DNA of 49,184 bases from JBCDGZ01 sp038750655 (GTDB lineage: Bacteria > Bacteroidota > Bacteroidia > Chitinophagales > Saprospiraceae): the NCBI GenBank assembly GCA_038750655.1, contig JBCDGZ010000047.1:1-49184 (forward strand). Reading direction: 5' to 3'. The position numbers and the translations under genes are program-made. The notes under the pieces were generated by a model, which saw only the letters and a list, made by a program, of their open reading frames with translations, did not search any database and was not told where the DNA came from. Positions 20,001-28,235 of this stretch are shown piece by piece. Every line of letters starts with the position of its first letter. Position 1 is the first letter of the stretch.

Positions 20001-23000
20001 TTGAGCAACCTGGAAGCCATCGTACACCAGCAATTGCAAATTATGCAGCAGCAGCTGAATCTCTTGCAGGGGGGGAGCTACGTGCCTGCTCCAGCCAGCC
20101 AGCCGCTGCCACCGCTATCCAGTAATGGACATTCGCATCCTAAAGCCGCCTCGAACGGACAGCATCGCGCTGGCCAAAACGGGGCGGCAAAAAAAAAGTC
20201 GACTAAGCAGCCGTCGGCCCCACTGAAAAATGGCGTGCAAGCCAAAGGCTTCGGCCCCTGGCGACCCATTGATAAAAAGGGAAAAGATGGCTTGACGGAT
20301 CAGCAGCGCAAGGCCCTACAGCAGTTGATTGAGGCCTATACTACGCGCACCAAAGGTTCGCAGCAGCTGACCCAGCGCCAGCGCCCCCACCTGGCTGATC
20401 CTCGCGCCATCACGGGCTTCAATAAGCTCTGGAAGGACATGATCTACCAGATTGCAGTAGAGCGCTCGAAGGGCGCCAAGCTCTGGGATGTCGATGGCAA
20501 TGAGTACATCGACTACCGCATGGCCTTCGGCATCAGCCTCTTTGGCCATACCCCTGATTTTGTGCAGCAGGCCCTGCGCGAGCAGTTGGAAAAAGGCTTT
20601 GAATTGGGCGTTTTGACTCCCTTGGCCCAGAAAGTCGCCGACCTGCTCTGCGAACTGAGCGGCATGGAGCGCGCCACCTTTGTCAACACTGGTTCCGAGG
20701 CCATCTCGGCGGCTGTCAGAGCTGCGCGGACTGCTACTGGGAAAGATAAGATTGCTTACTTCGAGGAAGATTATCATGGCATTGCCGATGAGATGTTGGC
20801 CCGTGGAATCAAGGTCAACGGCAAGACCAAGCCGGTGCCTGTCGCCCCCGGTATCCCTCAGTTTATTGTGGATAATGTATTGGTACTGAAATATGACGAG
20901 GCGGATTTGATGGAGCAACTTCGCACCCACGCCGATGAGCTAGCCGCCATTATTATCGAGCCGGTACAACCCAATAATCCGCATAAACAACGCCGAGAGC
21001 TGCTGCACCAAATCCGCCAACTCACCGCCGAGCAGGACATCGCTATGATTTTTGATGAAATGATCACGGGCTTTCGGGTGGCACCACGCGGAGCACAGGA
21101 GTGGTACGGCATTGATGTGGATATTGTAGCCTACGGAAAAATCATCTCCGGTGGCCTGCCAATGGCGGCGGTTGCTGGAAAGTCGCGCTACATGGACTGC
21201 TTCGACGGCGGGATGTGGAGCTACGGCGATGATTCCATCCCCGAAGCCGGCGTCACCTTCTTTGGGGGTACCTTTGTCAAGCATCCCCTCAGCCTGGCCT
21301 CGGCCTACGCTGCCCTGAGCGAAATCAAGCGCCAAGGCCCGCCCCTCTACGATGAACTAAATGCTAAGACGGCCCGCCTCGCTGAACGCATCAAAGCCCT
21401 CTTCCTCCAAACCAAAGCGCCGATGCGCGTCCGCTCTACGGCCTCCATCATCGCTATGCAGCCTATTGATAATAATCCATTGGCTCCCCTCTTCTTTTTC
21501 TATCTGCGCCTCAAAGGCATCCACATCACCGCCAAAGCGGCACTGGTGTCCACAGCCCATACCGAAGAAGACTTAAATCGTACCTACGAGGCCATCGAAG
21601 AAACCATCCGCGAGATGCAAACGGCGGGCTTCTTCCAACTGACCCTCTCAGAGGTCGAAGACCAGAATATAATCGTTTACCCTCCTCGCCTGGGGGAGCA
21701 TCGGGCGGCGACTCTCGCCACAGCGGAAGCGACAGCTGCCGCCGCCAAGACAAATATTCCGCTAACGGAAGGACAGAAGGAAGTATGGGTTGAACAACAG
21801 CTGGGGCAGGAGGCTGCTGCCGCTTACAATCTGTCTTCGGATATTGGCCTAAGCGGCGAGCTACAGCTGGATAAACTGCAGGAAGCCTTGCAGCAATTGG
21901 TTGCCCGGCACGAGGCCCTGCGGACGCGCTTCAATCGCGAGGAGACGACGCAGGAGGTACTGTCACAGTTGGAGCTAGAGGTTCCTTTGATTGATCTTTC
22001 TGGAATGAGTAAGGAGGAGCGGGACGAGCGCTTCCGGCAGCTCAGAGAAGAGGAGACGACGCTACCGCTAGACATTTTTACGGGGCCACTGATTCGCGCT
22101 CGCATCATACGGCTGGCGACAGATCAACATCATTTGTTAATGAGTGTTCACCACGGTATCGCCGACGGTTGGTCCTGTGGCATTTTGGCTAACGATTTGG
22201 CAAAATTGTATACGGCTCTTTGTCGTCGGCAACCTCATCAATTGGCTCCCCCCAAGCAAATCAGCACTTATGCGCTGGAACAAGAGCAAGCCCTGCAAAG
22301 CGAAGAACGGGCCGAGGCGGTCAGCTTCTGGGGCGACTTATTTGCCGACAGTGTTCCCGTGCTAGAAATGCCGACCGACCACTCTCGCCCGCCGGTAAAG
22401 ACCTACGATGCGGCCTTCGAAAAAATAGCCTTGGATGCGGAGCTTTACGAGAGCTTGCGTCAGCTCTCGGCAGCGCAGGGAACCACGCTTTTCATCACCC
22501 TCTACGCTGCGTTCCAAACTTTCCTCTACCGCCTTTCGGGGCAAGAAGACTTTGTGCTGGGATTAGTCGCAGCGGGGCAAATGACTGCGGGCAATCAAAA
22601 TCTGGTCGCTCATAGCGTCAACCTACTACCGATTCGGATGCAGCTGGAACCAGAGCAGCCCTTCAGCAAGCACCTCAAAGCGGCGCGAGGCCGGGTGTTG
22701 GATGCTTTTGAGCACCAGAACTATACCCTGGGGGCTTTAGTCAAACAACTGAATTTACCTCGGGATGTGAGTCGTCAGCCCATCATTTCTATCCTCTTTA
22801 ACATGGATGCTGATATGGGAGAACTGGAATTTGATCAGTTGGGCGTTCACCTCAATCCGATTCCACGGAAATACGAAACCTTTGATATTTTCATCAATAT
22901 TAAACCTACCGCTAAGGGGGTTGATATTGAATGGACCTATAATACGGACCTTTTTGAGGCGACTACTATTAGACGCCGCCTACAAGAATTGCAGACTTTG

Positions 23001-25790
23001 CTGCGCAGCATTGTGGCTCAACCAGATCAGCAACTGGCTCGACTACCGCTGCTGCCTGTTTCTGAAAAGCGATTGTTGTTGGAAGAATGGACCAATACCA
23101 AGGCGGATTATCCTAACCGCATCTGTATCCACGAGTATTTTGAAAGAATGGCGGCGGAGCGGCCCAAGCGTCTTGCGGCCTGGTATGAAGGTCGCCAGCT
23201 GAGTTACGAACAGCTTAATCGGCAAGCCAATCGGCTGGCCCACCTGCTCCGCTTCCGGGGAGTGCAAAAGGGTGATTTTGTCGGGATTTACATGGATCGC
23301 TCGCTTGATCTGCTGGTGGGGCTACTGGCCATCCTCAAGGCCGGTGGCGTCTACGTTCCGCTCGATCCTTCGAATCCGAAGGACCGCTTGCAAGTGATCA
23401 TCGAAGATGCAGAGGCGGAGGTTCTGCTCACCCACGAGGCGCTGATGGATAGCTTGCCCGTAGATGGAGGAGGGGAAGGGCCTGTGGTGGTTTGTTTGGA
23501 GCAGGAGGAAAGCCAACTGCGGGCGCTGCCTGATCAAAATCCCAATACTCCGATGACGAGTAAGGATAGGGCCTACGTCATTTACACTTCTGGTTCGACG
23601 GGTAAGCCCAAGGGGGTGGTGATTCCGCATTATGCCGTGCTCGATCACCATTTCGCGGTTATGGATGCCATTGATTTTGAGGAAGATGATGTGGTGCTCA
23701 GCGTGGCCTCGGTGTCCTTTGATCCTTCGGTGCAAGACTTCTTTATGCCGCTCTTCAAGGGGGCGGCGGTGGCCATTGCCAGTCAGGAGGCTAAGATGGA
23801 CGGCTACTTGTTGATGGAGACCATTCGCAATAGCAAAGCTACCGTCATGCAAGCGACTCCTGCCACCTGGCGGATGCTGCTTACTGTCGGCTGGGAAGGC
23901 GATTCAGAACTGATGATGATCAGCATCGGTGAGGCATTGACCACAACGCTGTCGCGTCAGCTGCTGAGCCGAGGCCGCGAGCTTTGGAATGCCTACGGCC
24001 CTACCGAGACGACCATTTATTCTACCTACAAAAAAATAGAAGCCCGATCAGAAGGGGATACGACTTCGGGCTACGAGCCTGTCGGCCCTGCGCTTAAGAA
24101 TGTAGCCTTGTATATCCTGGATCGCTTTCAGCAACCTGTACCAATTGGAGTTGCGGGAGAAATCTATGTCGGTGGAGTAGGGGTGGCTCCGGGAGGATAC
24201 TTCAAACGTCCGGCCTTGAGTCAGGAAAAATTTGTCCCCCATCCCCTCAACCCCAACGGTGGTACGCTGTATCGTACTGGTGATCTGGGGCGTTATTTGG
24301 AAAATGGTGATGTCGAATTTTTGGGAAGAGCGGATTTTCAGGTGAAAATTAGAGGCTATCGGATTGAGTTGGGAGAAATTGAAGCCTTGATTGCCCAATA
24401 TCCTGGAGTGAGTGGCAATGTGGTCATTGTGAGAGAGGATAAGGAAGACGATAAGCGGCTGGTGGCCTATCTCACAATGAAAGCGAGCTATCCACTGGAA
24501 TTACAAGCGATTAGAACCTATCTGAAGGAAAAGTTGCCAGACTACATGGTCCCCGCAGCCTTCGTCGTCATGGAGGAGTTTCCACTAACGGCCACCCTAA
24601 AGATCAACCGCAAGGCCCTGCCCATCCCGGATTATACCCGCGAAGAGCTGGAGACGGGCTATATGGCTCCGCAAACGCCTACCGAACAACTGTTGACCGA
24701 AATCTGGAACAAGCTGTTGAGTGTCGGTAAAATCGGAATCAACGATAATTTTTTCGAATTGGGGGGCCACTCTTTGATTGCGGTGAAAATGATGGCACAA
24801 ATTGAAAAAGCCTGCGGTAAAAAGCTCCCGCTGGCCAGTCTGCTGGAAAATGCCACCATCCGCCGGATGGCCGGACTGCTTGACAGCGGCGGGGAAGCCC
24901 AGGTGAGCAGCGACTCCTTGGTGGCCATCAAAGCCAGCGGCAGCAAGGTGCCGATTTATCTGGTCCACGGCGCAGGGCTGCACGTGCTGATGTTCCAAAC
25001 GTTGGCCGCCCATATGGACCCCGATCAGCCCATCTACGCCCTACAGGCGCGCGGCCTGAATGGAGAAGCCGAGCCGCTGGATCGCATCGAAGCCATCGCC
25101 GCGCACTACATCTCAGAGATCATCACCCAGAATCCACTGGGTCCCTATGCCCTGGCGGGCTATTCCTTCGGCGGCCTGGTCGCCTTCGAAATGGCCAAGC
25201 AGCTCCGTGAGCAAGGACGCGAAGTGGCGATGCTGGGCGTCTTCGATACCGTCGTTCGCGAGCATATCACCGGGCAGAAAAATTCCTACTACCAGCAACT
25301 GTCCAACATGGGCAAAAAGATGGCCTGGAACCTGGCCCTGCTGGCCAAGGACCCTATTGCCAATCTCAAATACAAATCCAATACCCTCTCTCGGCGCTTC
25401 CGCCGCTGGACTTGGAGCCTGACCCATGATGAAAAAGCAGAGCTGAAAAAAACAAAGACCGACCATGCTGCATTAGTCGACCGGATGAATCACCTGGCGT
25501 TCGATAATTATAAGATCACGCCCTACGACGGAGCAATCCATCTCTTCCGAGCCAGAGAGCGGCGGTTCTATGTCAGTGATTTTGAGTACCTGGGCTGGAA
25601 GCCTTTTGCGGAAGGCGGCATCATCATCCACGATGTTCCCGGCGACCACTTGCATCTGTTCAATCCACCGCACGGTGAAGAGTTTGCGCGGATATTACAG
25701 CAATGCCTGGATCAGCTACCGGTGAATCAATGTCGCCTCAAGCTGGTTTCGCCGAATGGCAATAGCAATGGGAAGCCGATGCGTTTCTAG
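14064..25790 (+). CDS. Hybrid NRPS/PKS: A-PCP-ST-KS-AT-ACP-AMT-C-A-PCP-TE
   Basis: 3908 residues. Domains in order: adenylation (YTSGSTGKPKG from 164), PCP (GGNS, Ser559), PAPS-type sulfotransferase (PPRSGTTL from 656, HPYAMIRSF), ketosynthase (Cys1122, His1258, His1298), acyltransferase (GHSLGEY, Ser1569), ACP (GFDS, Ser1882), a Pro/Ala/Gln-rich linker, class III PLP aminotransferase (YGKIISGG, Lys2359), condensation (HHGIADG, His2697, Asp2701), second adenylation (YTSGSTGKPKG from 3174), PCP (GGHS, Ser3570) and thioesterase (GYSFGG, Ser3701; GDH, His3862). All key residues are present. With no loading C domain, the first A loads an amino acid; malonyl extension and transamination of the beta-keto group would give a beta,gamma-diamino acid, then joined to a second amino acid and released. 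KS-AT-ACP-AMT-C resembles iturin/mycosubtilin synthetases. No PPTase, MbtH or exporter is adjacent. Confidence 0.93.
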   Translation: MKATGNTQFPEFECIHHLFEQQAARTPHATALEFAGQQYSYEQLDQRSNQLAHQLLQLGLRPQSLVAICLERSTEMIIGLLGILKAGAAYVPIDPHYPQERIAFMLEDSAAEILLTQQHLNEKFPEKDQLQRLNLDTDWTQIASQPTAPPTQETTADQLIYTIYTSGSTGKPKGVQVEHHSVANLVAGQIQLLQQPVGRFLYAYSFAFDGAVLLIWWTLLDGGTLVIAPEELEKDVKKMTTFLAAQKITHLLTFPSVYSILLQEAEAGQLATLQSVSVAGEACPAAMVKRHHQLLPGVRLLNQYGPTEATVGATIYITPSDFDASKVPIGKAIDNVQVYVLDEQGQPVAPGQSGEIYIGGRGVARGYLNRPELTQQRFFPNPFSDDPTDRLYRTGDLARLLDNGLLDFIGRVDHQVKLRGYRIELGEVEAALGLHPSLREVCVLLRGESAADKKLVAYLIDSGGRQPDISELRSFLGQSLPEYMIPAAYVFLRQMPLTPAGKIDRKALPEPDDQRPELAQSYAVPTTTLQTYLAQLWSEILHISPIGIHDKFFELGGNSLQAGKLINRLQKELGENIFIVSIFETPTIAGYAAMLERDYAAAINRKFGMASTADNSNIPQRLTKEAFDQFEAYVPASDLKNETKTKNPPAIFLLAPPRSGTTLLRVMLAGHPDIFAANELQLLGFETLTQRKEAYSGKFSLWLEGAVRTVMELQNCDADQAKALIEDYEQKGYSTQQFYQLLQNWVSPGLLLDKSPSYVLDPLLLQKAEQDFEGALYIHLQRHPYAMIRSFERMHMDQAMYLHAHPYNARQLGELIWTCSHRNALDFLKTIPQHRQFSLQYEELVRQPKATMERLCTTLGLAYHPALINPYENIDQKMTDGLYADSKPMGDVRLLAHKKIDPSLADAWKGVQKDNFLSTPTWQLAEALGYENLDTAQTKQQKTAGEIKDTDIAIIGMSGRFPGAENVQVFWQNLIEGRDVSREFSEEELLAAGLDPETINDPDYVRRGMPLKDHDCFDASFFGYNPREAALMDPQHRIFLECAYAALEDANYNPEHYSGRIGVFGGVARNTYLVNNVITHPNYFKSLEDFTRGITQEKDFPATRVAYKLNLSGPAVNVQTACSSSGVAVHLACQSLLMGDSDMVLVGGGRIQPPLTAGHLHTEGHALSPDGYCRAFDADADGMVRGNGMAFIVLKKQAAAERDGDHIYALIKGTAINNDGSNKIGYTAPSVTGQAEAIRLAYERAGINPATVGYIEAHGTGTRIGDPIEIAGLSKAFAAFTDQKQFCAIGSVKTNIGHLDAGACVAGIIKTALALQNEQLPQSLHFKAPNPQIQLPQTPFYVNDQLRPWPRGAQARRAGVSSFGLGGTNAHIVLEEAPRVEKSTAAPQSEQLVVLSAKTAEVLEAMSLNLGHFLENNKAADLAEVAWSLQLGRQPYVHRQFMVAKDQAAAVEALQKGDRRRLVRGESKTSPEGIVFMFPGGGAQHANMGLGLYQQEAVFREAVDQCLKILRTQHDLELYDILYPKQEEPQSTPIQHPLHAICLLFTIEYASAQLWMSWGLRPTELIGHSLGEYTAACIAGVFSLEDALAMVCKRGELFQTLPEGAMLSIPLPESEVQPFMDDQLSFAAINKPDHSVVSGAITAIDRIKKKLTEAEIHATRLHISVAAHSLMVEPILAEFGQFLQGISFQKPTLPIVSNLSGDWVEEDTIQRPDYWLRHLRHTVRFSDGIAQILQLDNRLLLEVGPGQTLSTFARQHPARRSGQPIVASLRHPKEQIPDRAFLLKSLGQLWLAGLPIDWKAVNAAAPQRRTPLPTYPFARERHWIGAKAIPLNGTDHSKKSIVTMSRKTYLIGEIKEVFHQLSGIPQSEMDDHATFLELGFDSLFLTQVTAKIKKKLNIKLSFRQLFEEAPTLAALADYADQQLPEEAFQAELAQANPTANGQASNGQTTTAPQALPAPPQPVSTPPPAPLNSNPLNPAQLSNLEAIVHQQLQIMQQQLNLLQGGSYVPAPASQPLPPLSSNGHSHPKAASNGQHRAGQNGAAKKKSTKQPSAPLKNGVQAKGFGPWRPIDKKGKDGLTDQQRKALQQLIEAYTTRTKGSQQLTQRQRPHLADPRAITGFNKLWKDMIYQIAVERSKGAKLWDVDGNEYIDYRMAFGISLFGHTPDFVQQALREQLEKGFELGVLTPLAQKVADLLCELSGMERATFVNTGSEAISAAVRAARTATGKDKIAYFEEDYHGIADEMLARGIKVNGKTKPVPVAPGIPQFIVDNVLVLKYDEADLMEQLRTHADELAAIIIEPVQPNNPHKQRRELLHQIRQLTAEQDIAMIFDEMITGFRVAPRGAQEWYGIDVDIVAYGKIISGGLPMAAVAGKSRYMDCFDGGMWSYGDDSIPEAGVTFFGGTFVKHPLSLASAYAALSEIKRQGPPLYDELNAKTARLAERIKALFLQTKAPMRVRSTASIIAMQPIDNNPLAPLFFFYLRLKGIHITAKAALVSTAHTEEDLNRTYEAIEETIREMQTAGFFQLTLSEVEDQNIIVYPPRLGEHRAATLATAEATAAAAKTNIPLTEGQKEVWVEQQLGQEAAAAYNLSSDIGLSGELQLDKLQEALQQLVARHEALRTRFNREETTQEVLSQLELEVPLIDLSGMSKEERDERFRQLREEETTLPLDIFTGPLIRARIIRLATDQHHLLMSVHHGIADGWSCGILANDLAKLYTALCRRQPHQLAPPKQISTYALEQEQALQSEERAEAVSFWGDLFADSVPVLEMPTDHSRPPVKTYDAAFEKIALDAELYESLRQLSAAQGTTLFITLYAAFQTFLYRLSGQEDFVLGLVAAGQMTAGNQNLVAHSVNLLPIRMQLEPEQPFSKHLKAARGRVLDAFEHQNYTLGALVKQLNLPRDVSRQPIISILFNMDADMGELEFDQLGVHLNPIPRKYETFDIFINIKPTAKGVDIEWTYNTDLFEATTIRRRLQELQTLLRSIVAQPDQQLARLPLLPVSEKRLLLEEWTNTKADYPNRICIHEYFERMAAERPKRLAAWYEGRQLSYEQLNRQANRLAHLLRFRGVQKGDFVGIYMDRSLDLLVGLLAILKAGGVYVPLDPSNPKDRLQVIIEDAEAEVLLTHEALMDSLPVDGGGEGPVVVCLEQEESQLRALPDQNPNTPMTSKDRAYVIYTSGSTGKPKGVVIPHYAVLDHHFAVMDAIDFEEDDVVLSVASVSFDPSVQDFFMPLFKGAAVAIASQEAKMDGYLLMETIRNSKATVMQATPATWRMLLTVGWEGDSELMMISIGEALTTTLSRQLLSRGRELWNAYGPTETTIYSTYKKIEARSEGDTTSGYEPVGPALKNVALYILDRFQQPVPIGVAGEIYVGGVGVAPGGYFKRPALSQEKFVPHPLNPNGGTLYRTGDLGRYLENGDVEFLGRADFQVKIRGYRIELGEIEALIAQYPGVSGNVVIVREDKEDDKRLVAYLTMKASYPLELQAIRTYLKEKLPDYMVPAAFVVMEEFPLTATLKINRKALPIPDYTREELETGYMAPQTPTEQLLTEIWNKLLSVGKIGINDNFFELGGHSLIAVKMMAQIEKACGKKLPLASLLENATIRRMAGLLDSGGEAQVSSDSLVAIKASGSKVPIYLVHGAGLHVLMFQTLAAHMDPDQPIYALQARGLNGEAEPLDRIEAIAAHYISEIITQNPLGPYALAGYSFGGLVAFEMAKQLREQGREVAMLGVFDTVVREHITGQKNSYYQQLSNMGKKMAWNLALLAKDPIANLKYKSNTLSRRFRRWTWSLTHDEKAELKKTKTDHAALVDRMNHLAFDNYKITPYDGAIHLFRARERRFYVSDFEYLGWKPFAEGGIIIHDVPGDHLHLFNPPHGEEFARILQQCLDQLPVNQCRLKLVSPNGNSNGKPMRF

Positions 25791-28099
25791 CTGCCGACGC
25801 TAAGGATTTTGATCTCTACACGTTGATTCTTGCGCCGCCCCTCTGCTGATTTGTTGGAGGCGATGGGCTTGCGTTTGCCATAGCCTTTGAAGGCGATGCG
25901 GCTGCTTTCGATGCCTTTGTCGACAATGTAATCGGCGACGGCCTTGGCGCGGGCTTTGGAGAGCCGGTCACAATAGGCATGTTCGGGAATATTATTGGTA
26001 TGTCCACCCACTTCAATCATAACGCCTTTATTATTACGCAGAAAGCTGTAGATTTCATCCAAGACGGGCATAGAGATCGGTTCGATGGTTGAGCTATCGG
26101 CGTCGAAGTAAAGATTTTTTAGGCGAATAATTTGCCCCGAACTGAGCGAACTGGCGTGGAGTTCTGGAAGCTGACGCAGCCCGATGGTCAGCTCTGCCGT
26201 AGCACTACACTGCTTCGCATCAACCACGGTGACGCTATGCTTTCCGGCGATCAGCTTGCGGGCCGCAGCCTTCGTCTCCCCATTATCCCAGATATAAGTA
26301 AATCCACCATTACCACCGCTGGCCTGGACCTCGGCGCGGCCATCGCGGGCGCGTTCGCGGCTGGCGGCCAGGATTTGCGTCGCTGTCGCCGTGATGGGCT
26401 CAGGGGTTTTGATCGTGACGCTGGCGGTTTGGCTGCTGTCGCGGGCATCGAGGATGGTGAGCGTATAAGTGCCGGCGGGCAGCTGGTCGATCTGTTTGCC
26501 GGTGTAGCGTTCTGGGGTCCAGCGGTAGCGGTAGGGGCCTTTGCCTCCTTCGATTTTGGCGTTTAGTGCGCCTTTACGATCACCGGGGCAGTCGTTGCGG
26601 CTGGTTTGAACGAGGACCAGCTTGAGGGGGGCGATGACTTCGGCGGGAGGAGCTGGCGGCGTAGGTGTGCTGGGGGGAGCTGGCGTTTCGGGCGCTTCGA
26701 CTATCGGCTCAGGCTCGGGCGGAGGGGCCAGCCGGACGCCGATACTGATGGCGCCAACGGCTTTACAGCCATTTTGGTCGGTGACGGTCAGGCGATGCTG
26801 CCCGGCCTTGAGTTCATCGGCGCGTGGCGTAGTTTCGCCGTTGTCCCAGGCAAAGATATACTTGGGGCTGCCACCTCCTACTTTAGCGATGGCGCTGCCA
26901 TCGGCAGCGTCGTCGCTACTGGCTTGCAGCTCTTGGGTAATATTGAGGGCCAGCCGAGGCCGTTCGATCTTGGCGCTGACGATTTTTTTGCGCTCTTCGC
27001 TGTCGGTGACGGTCAGGGAGTAAAGCCCGGGGCCGAGGTTTTGCGGATTCTCTCCCTCCAACCCCTTATCCCAGCGATACACAAAGGGGCCCTTCCCCCC
27101 AATGATCTTGACGCGCAGGCTAGCCGAGGCCTCCTGGTTGCGACAGCTCAGCGGCTCCTCCACCATACAGCTAACCGTCATTTCGGATTTTTTTTCAATC
27201 AAAAAAACACCCTTATCACGGGTGCCTACCCAAAGGGCATTATCGCTATCCACTTGTATACAGACGACGTTTTTGCTGGTGAACCCTTGTCCAGGGCCAA
27301 AAGTTTCTACCTTATCGGCTACAATATCGTAGCGAGTGATCACCTCAGAGGCAATCCAAAGTCGGCCTTCGCTATCGAAGCTGATGTCCTTGATTTGACC
27401 CTGAGAGAGACTGAGGTCGAAGTCACCAGGAATCCAGCGATTTTTGGCGTCGGCCCGCCAGAGGATTTCTTCTCCCATCAGCCATACATCTGGACCGATG
27501 GCGGTGATGGCCTGTATGTTGGCATTTTTCTCGTACAACTTCCATTTGCCATTATTTCCGAACAGCACGCCCCGTTGCGTCCCGATCCATAAGCGACCGT
27601 ATTGATCGATAAAGATGACGTTGATGTGATTAGAACGAAGTTTGGAATTATCTGCATTGATTTGCTCAATGAATTGAGTAGAACCTTGGAGGTTGAAGCG
27701 GAAGACGCCCTGTTCAGAGGTGCCTACCCATAGTTCATCGCTGGGGCTATCGAAATAGGCTGCCGTAATGCGATTGTCGCCTTGCAGTGCTATTTTGCCT
27801 TCCGTTAGGGTATCGCTGAACAGTTCTGCCCGGTCAATGGTTAATGGAGCATTGCCGCATGCCTCGCGAAGTAGTGCCCATTGTTGGTCTTCGATGGCGA
27901 TGCGACTGCCATTATCGGCAGAGTGAATCTGGTAAAGCCCTTCATTGGTGCCTACCCACTTGTCATTTTCTTTGTTGATAAAGATGTTGGTGACAGCGGT
28001 GTTTTGACTAACAGCGGTGCAATGCACGACCCGCATAGGGGATTGGGCAGAAAGGAACGTTGCGAATAAAAGTAGAAAGAGTGTAAGCGATTTGCTCAT
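25787..28099 (-). CDS. Propeller / SprB-repeat / OmpA-domain envelope protein
   Basis: 770 residues with a signal peptide (MSKSLTLFLLLFATFLSAQ). Residues about 30-310 hold WVGT(N/S/R) and WIGTQRG repeats of the two-component-regulator propeller type. About 315-640 has four SprB-like repeats (GGKGPFVYRWDKG, FAWDNGETT, GGKGPYRYRWTP, FTYIWDNGET), split by a Pro-rich linker near 458-490. About 655-765 is an OmpA/MotB peptidoglycan-binding domain (LYFDADSSTIEP, GGHTNN, SKARAKAVADYIV, GKRKPIASN). It is therefore probably an outer-membrane or periplasmic protein anchored to peptidoglycan with a sensory-type propeller, without a kinase. The stop codon overlaps the convergent NRPS/PKS stop on the palindrome CTAG (25787-25790). 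Confidence 0.85.
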   Translation of the reverse strand: MSKSLTLFLLLFATFLSAQSPMRVVHCTAVSQNTAVTNIFINKENDKWVGTNEGLYQIHSADNGSRIAIEDQQWALLREACGNAPLTIDRAELFSDTLTEGKIALQGDNRITAAYFDSPSDELWVGTSEQGVFRFNLQGSTQFIEQINADNSKLRSNHINVIFIDQYGRLWIGTQRGVLFGNNGKWKLYEKNANIQAITAIGPDVWLMGEEILWRADAKNRWIPGDFDLSLSQGQIKDISFDSEGRLWIASEVITRYDIVADKVETFGPGQGFTSKNVVCIQVDSDNALWVGTRDKGVFLIEKKSEMTVSCMVEEPLSCRNQEASASLRVKIIGGKGPFVYRWDKGLEGENPQNLGPGLYSLTVTDSEERKKIVSAKIERPRLALNITQELQASSDDAADGSAIAKVGGGSPKYIFAWDNGETTPRADELKAGQHRLTVTDQNGCKAVGAISIGVRLAPPPEPEPIVEAPETPAPPSTPTPPAPPAEVIAPLKLVLVQTSRNDCPGDRKGALNAKIEGGKGPYRYRWTPERYTGKQIDQLPAGTYTLTILDARDSSQTASVTIKTPEPITATATQILAASRERARDGRAEVQASGGNGGFTYIWDNGETKAAARKLIAGKHSVTVVDAKQCSATAELTIGLRQLPELHASSLSSGQIIRLKNLYFDADSSTIEPISMPVLDEIYSFLRNNKGVMIEVGGHTNNIPEHAYCDRLSKARAKAVADYIVDKGIESSRIAFKGYGKRKPIASNKSAEGRRKNQRVEIKILSVGS

Positions 28100-28235
28100 C
28101 GTAATTCGTTTTTAGACCATGCCAAATTGTCTATAAATTTGGGGGCCAAAAAATAAGAGTTTTGGTAAGGATTAACGTTATGATTATCGGAAATCTTTTC
28201 CAAATGTGTACATTTAAGCATCAAAAATTGAATAG

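Noticed and set aside
26606..27592. 328-residue plus-strand open frame
   Set aside because: Antisense shadow of the propeller/SprB/OmpA gene; the minus-strand reading has clear domains and a signal peptide.
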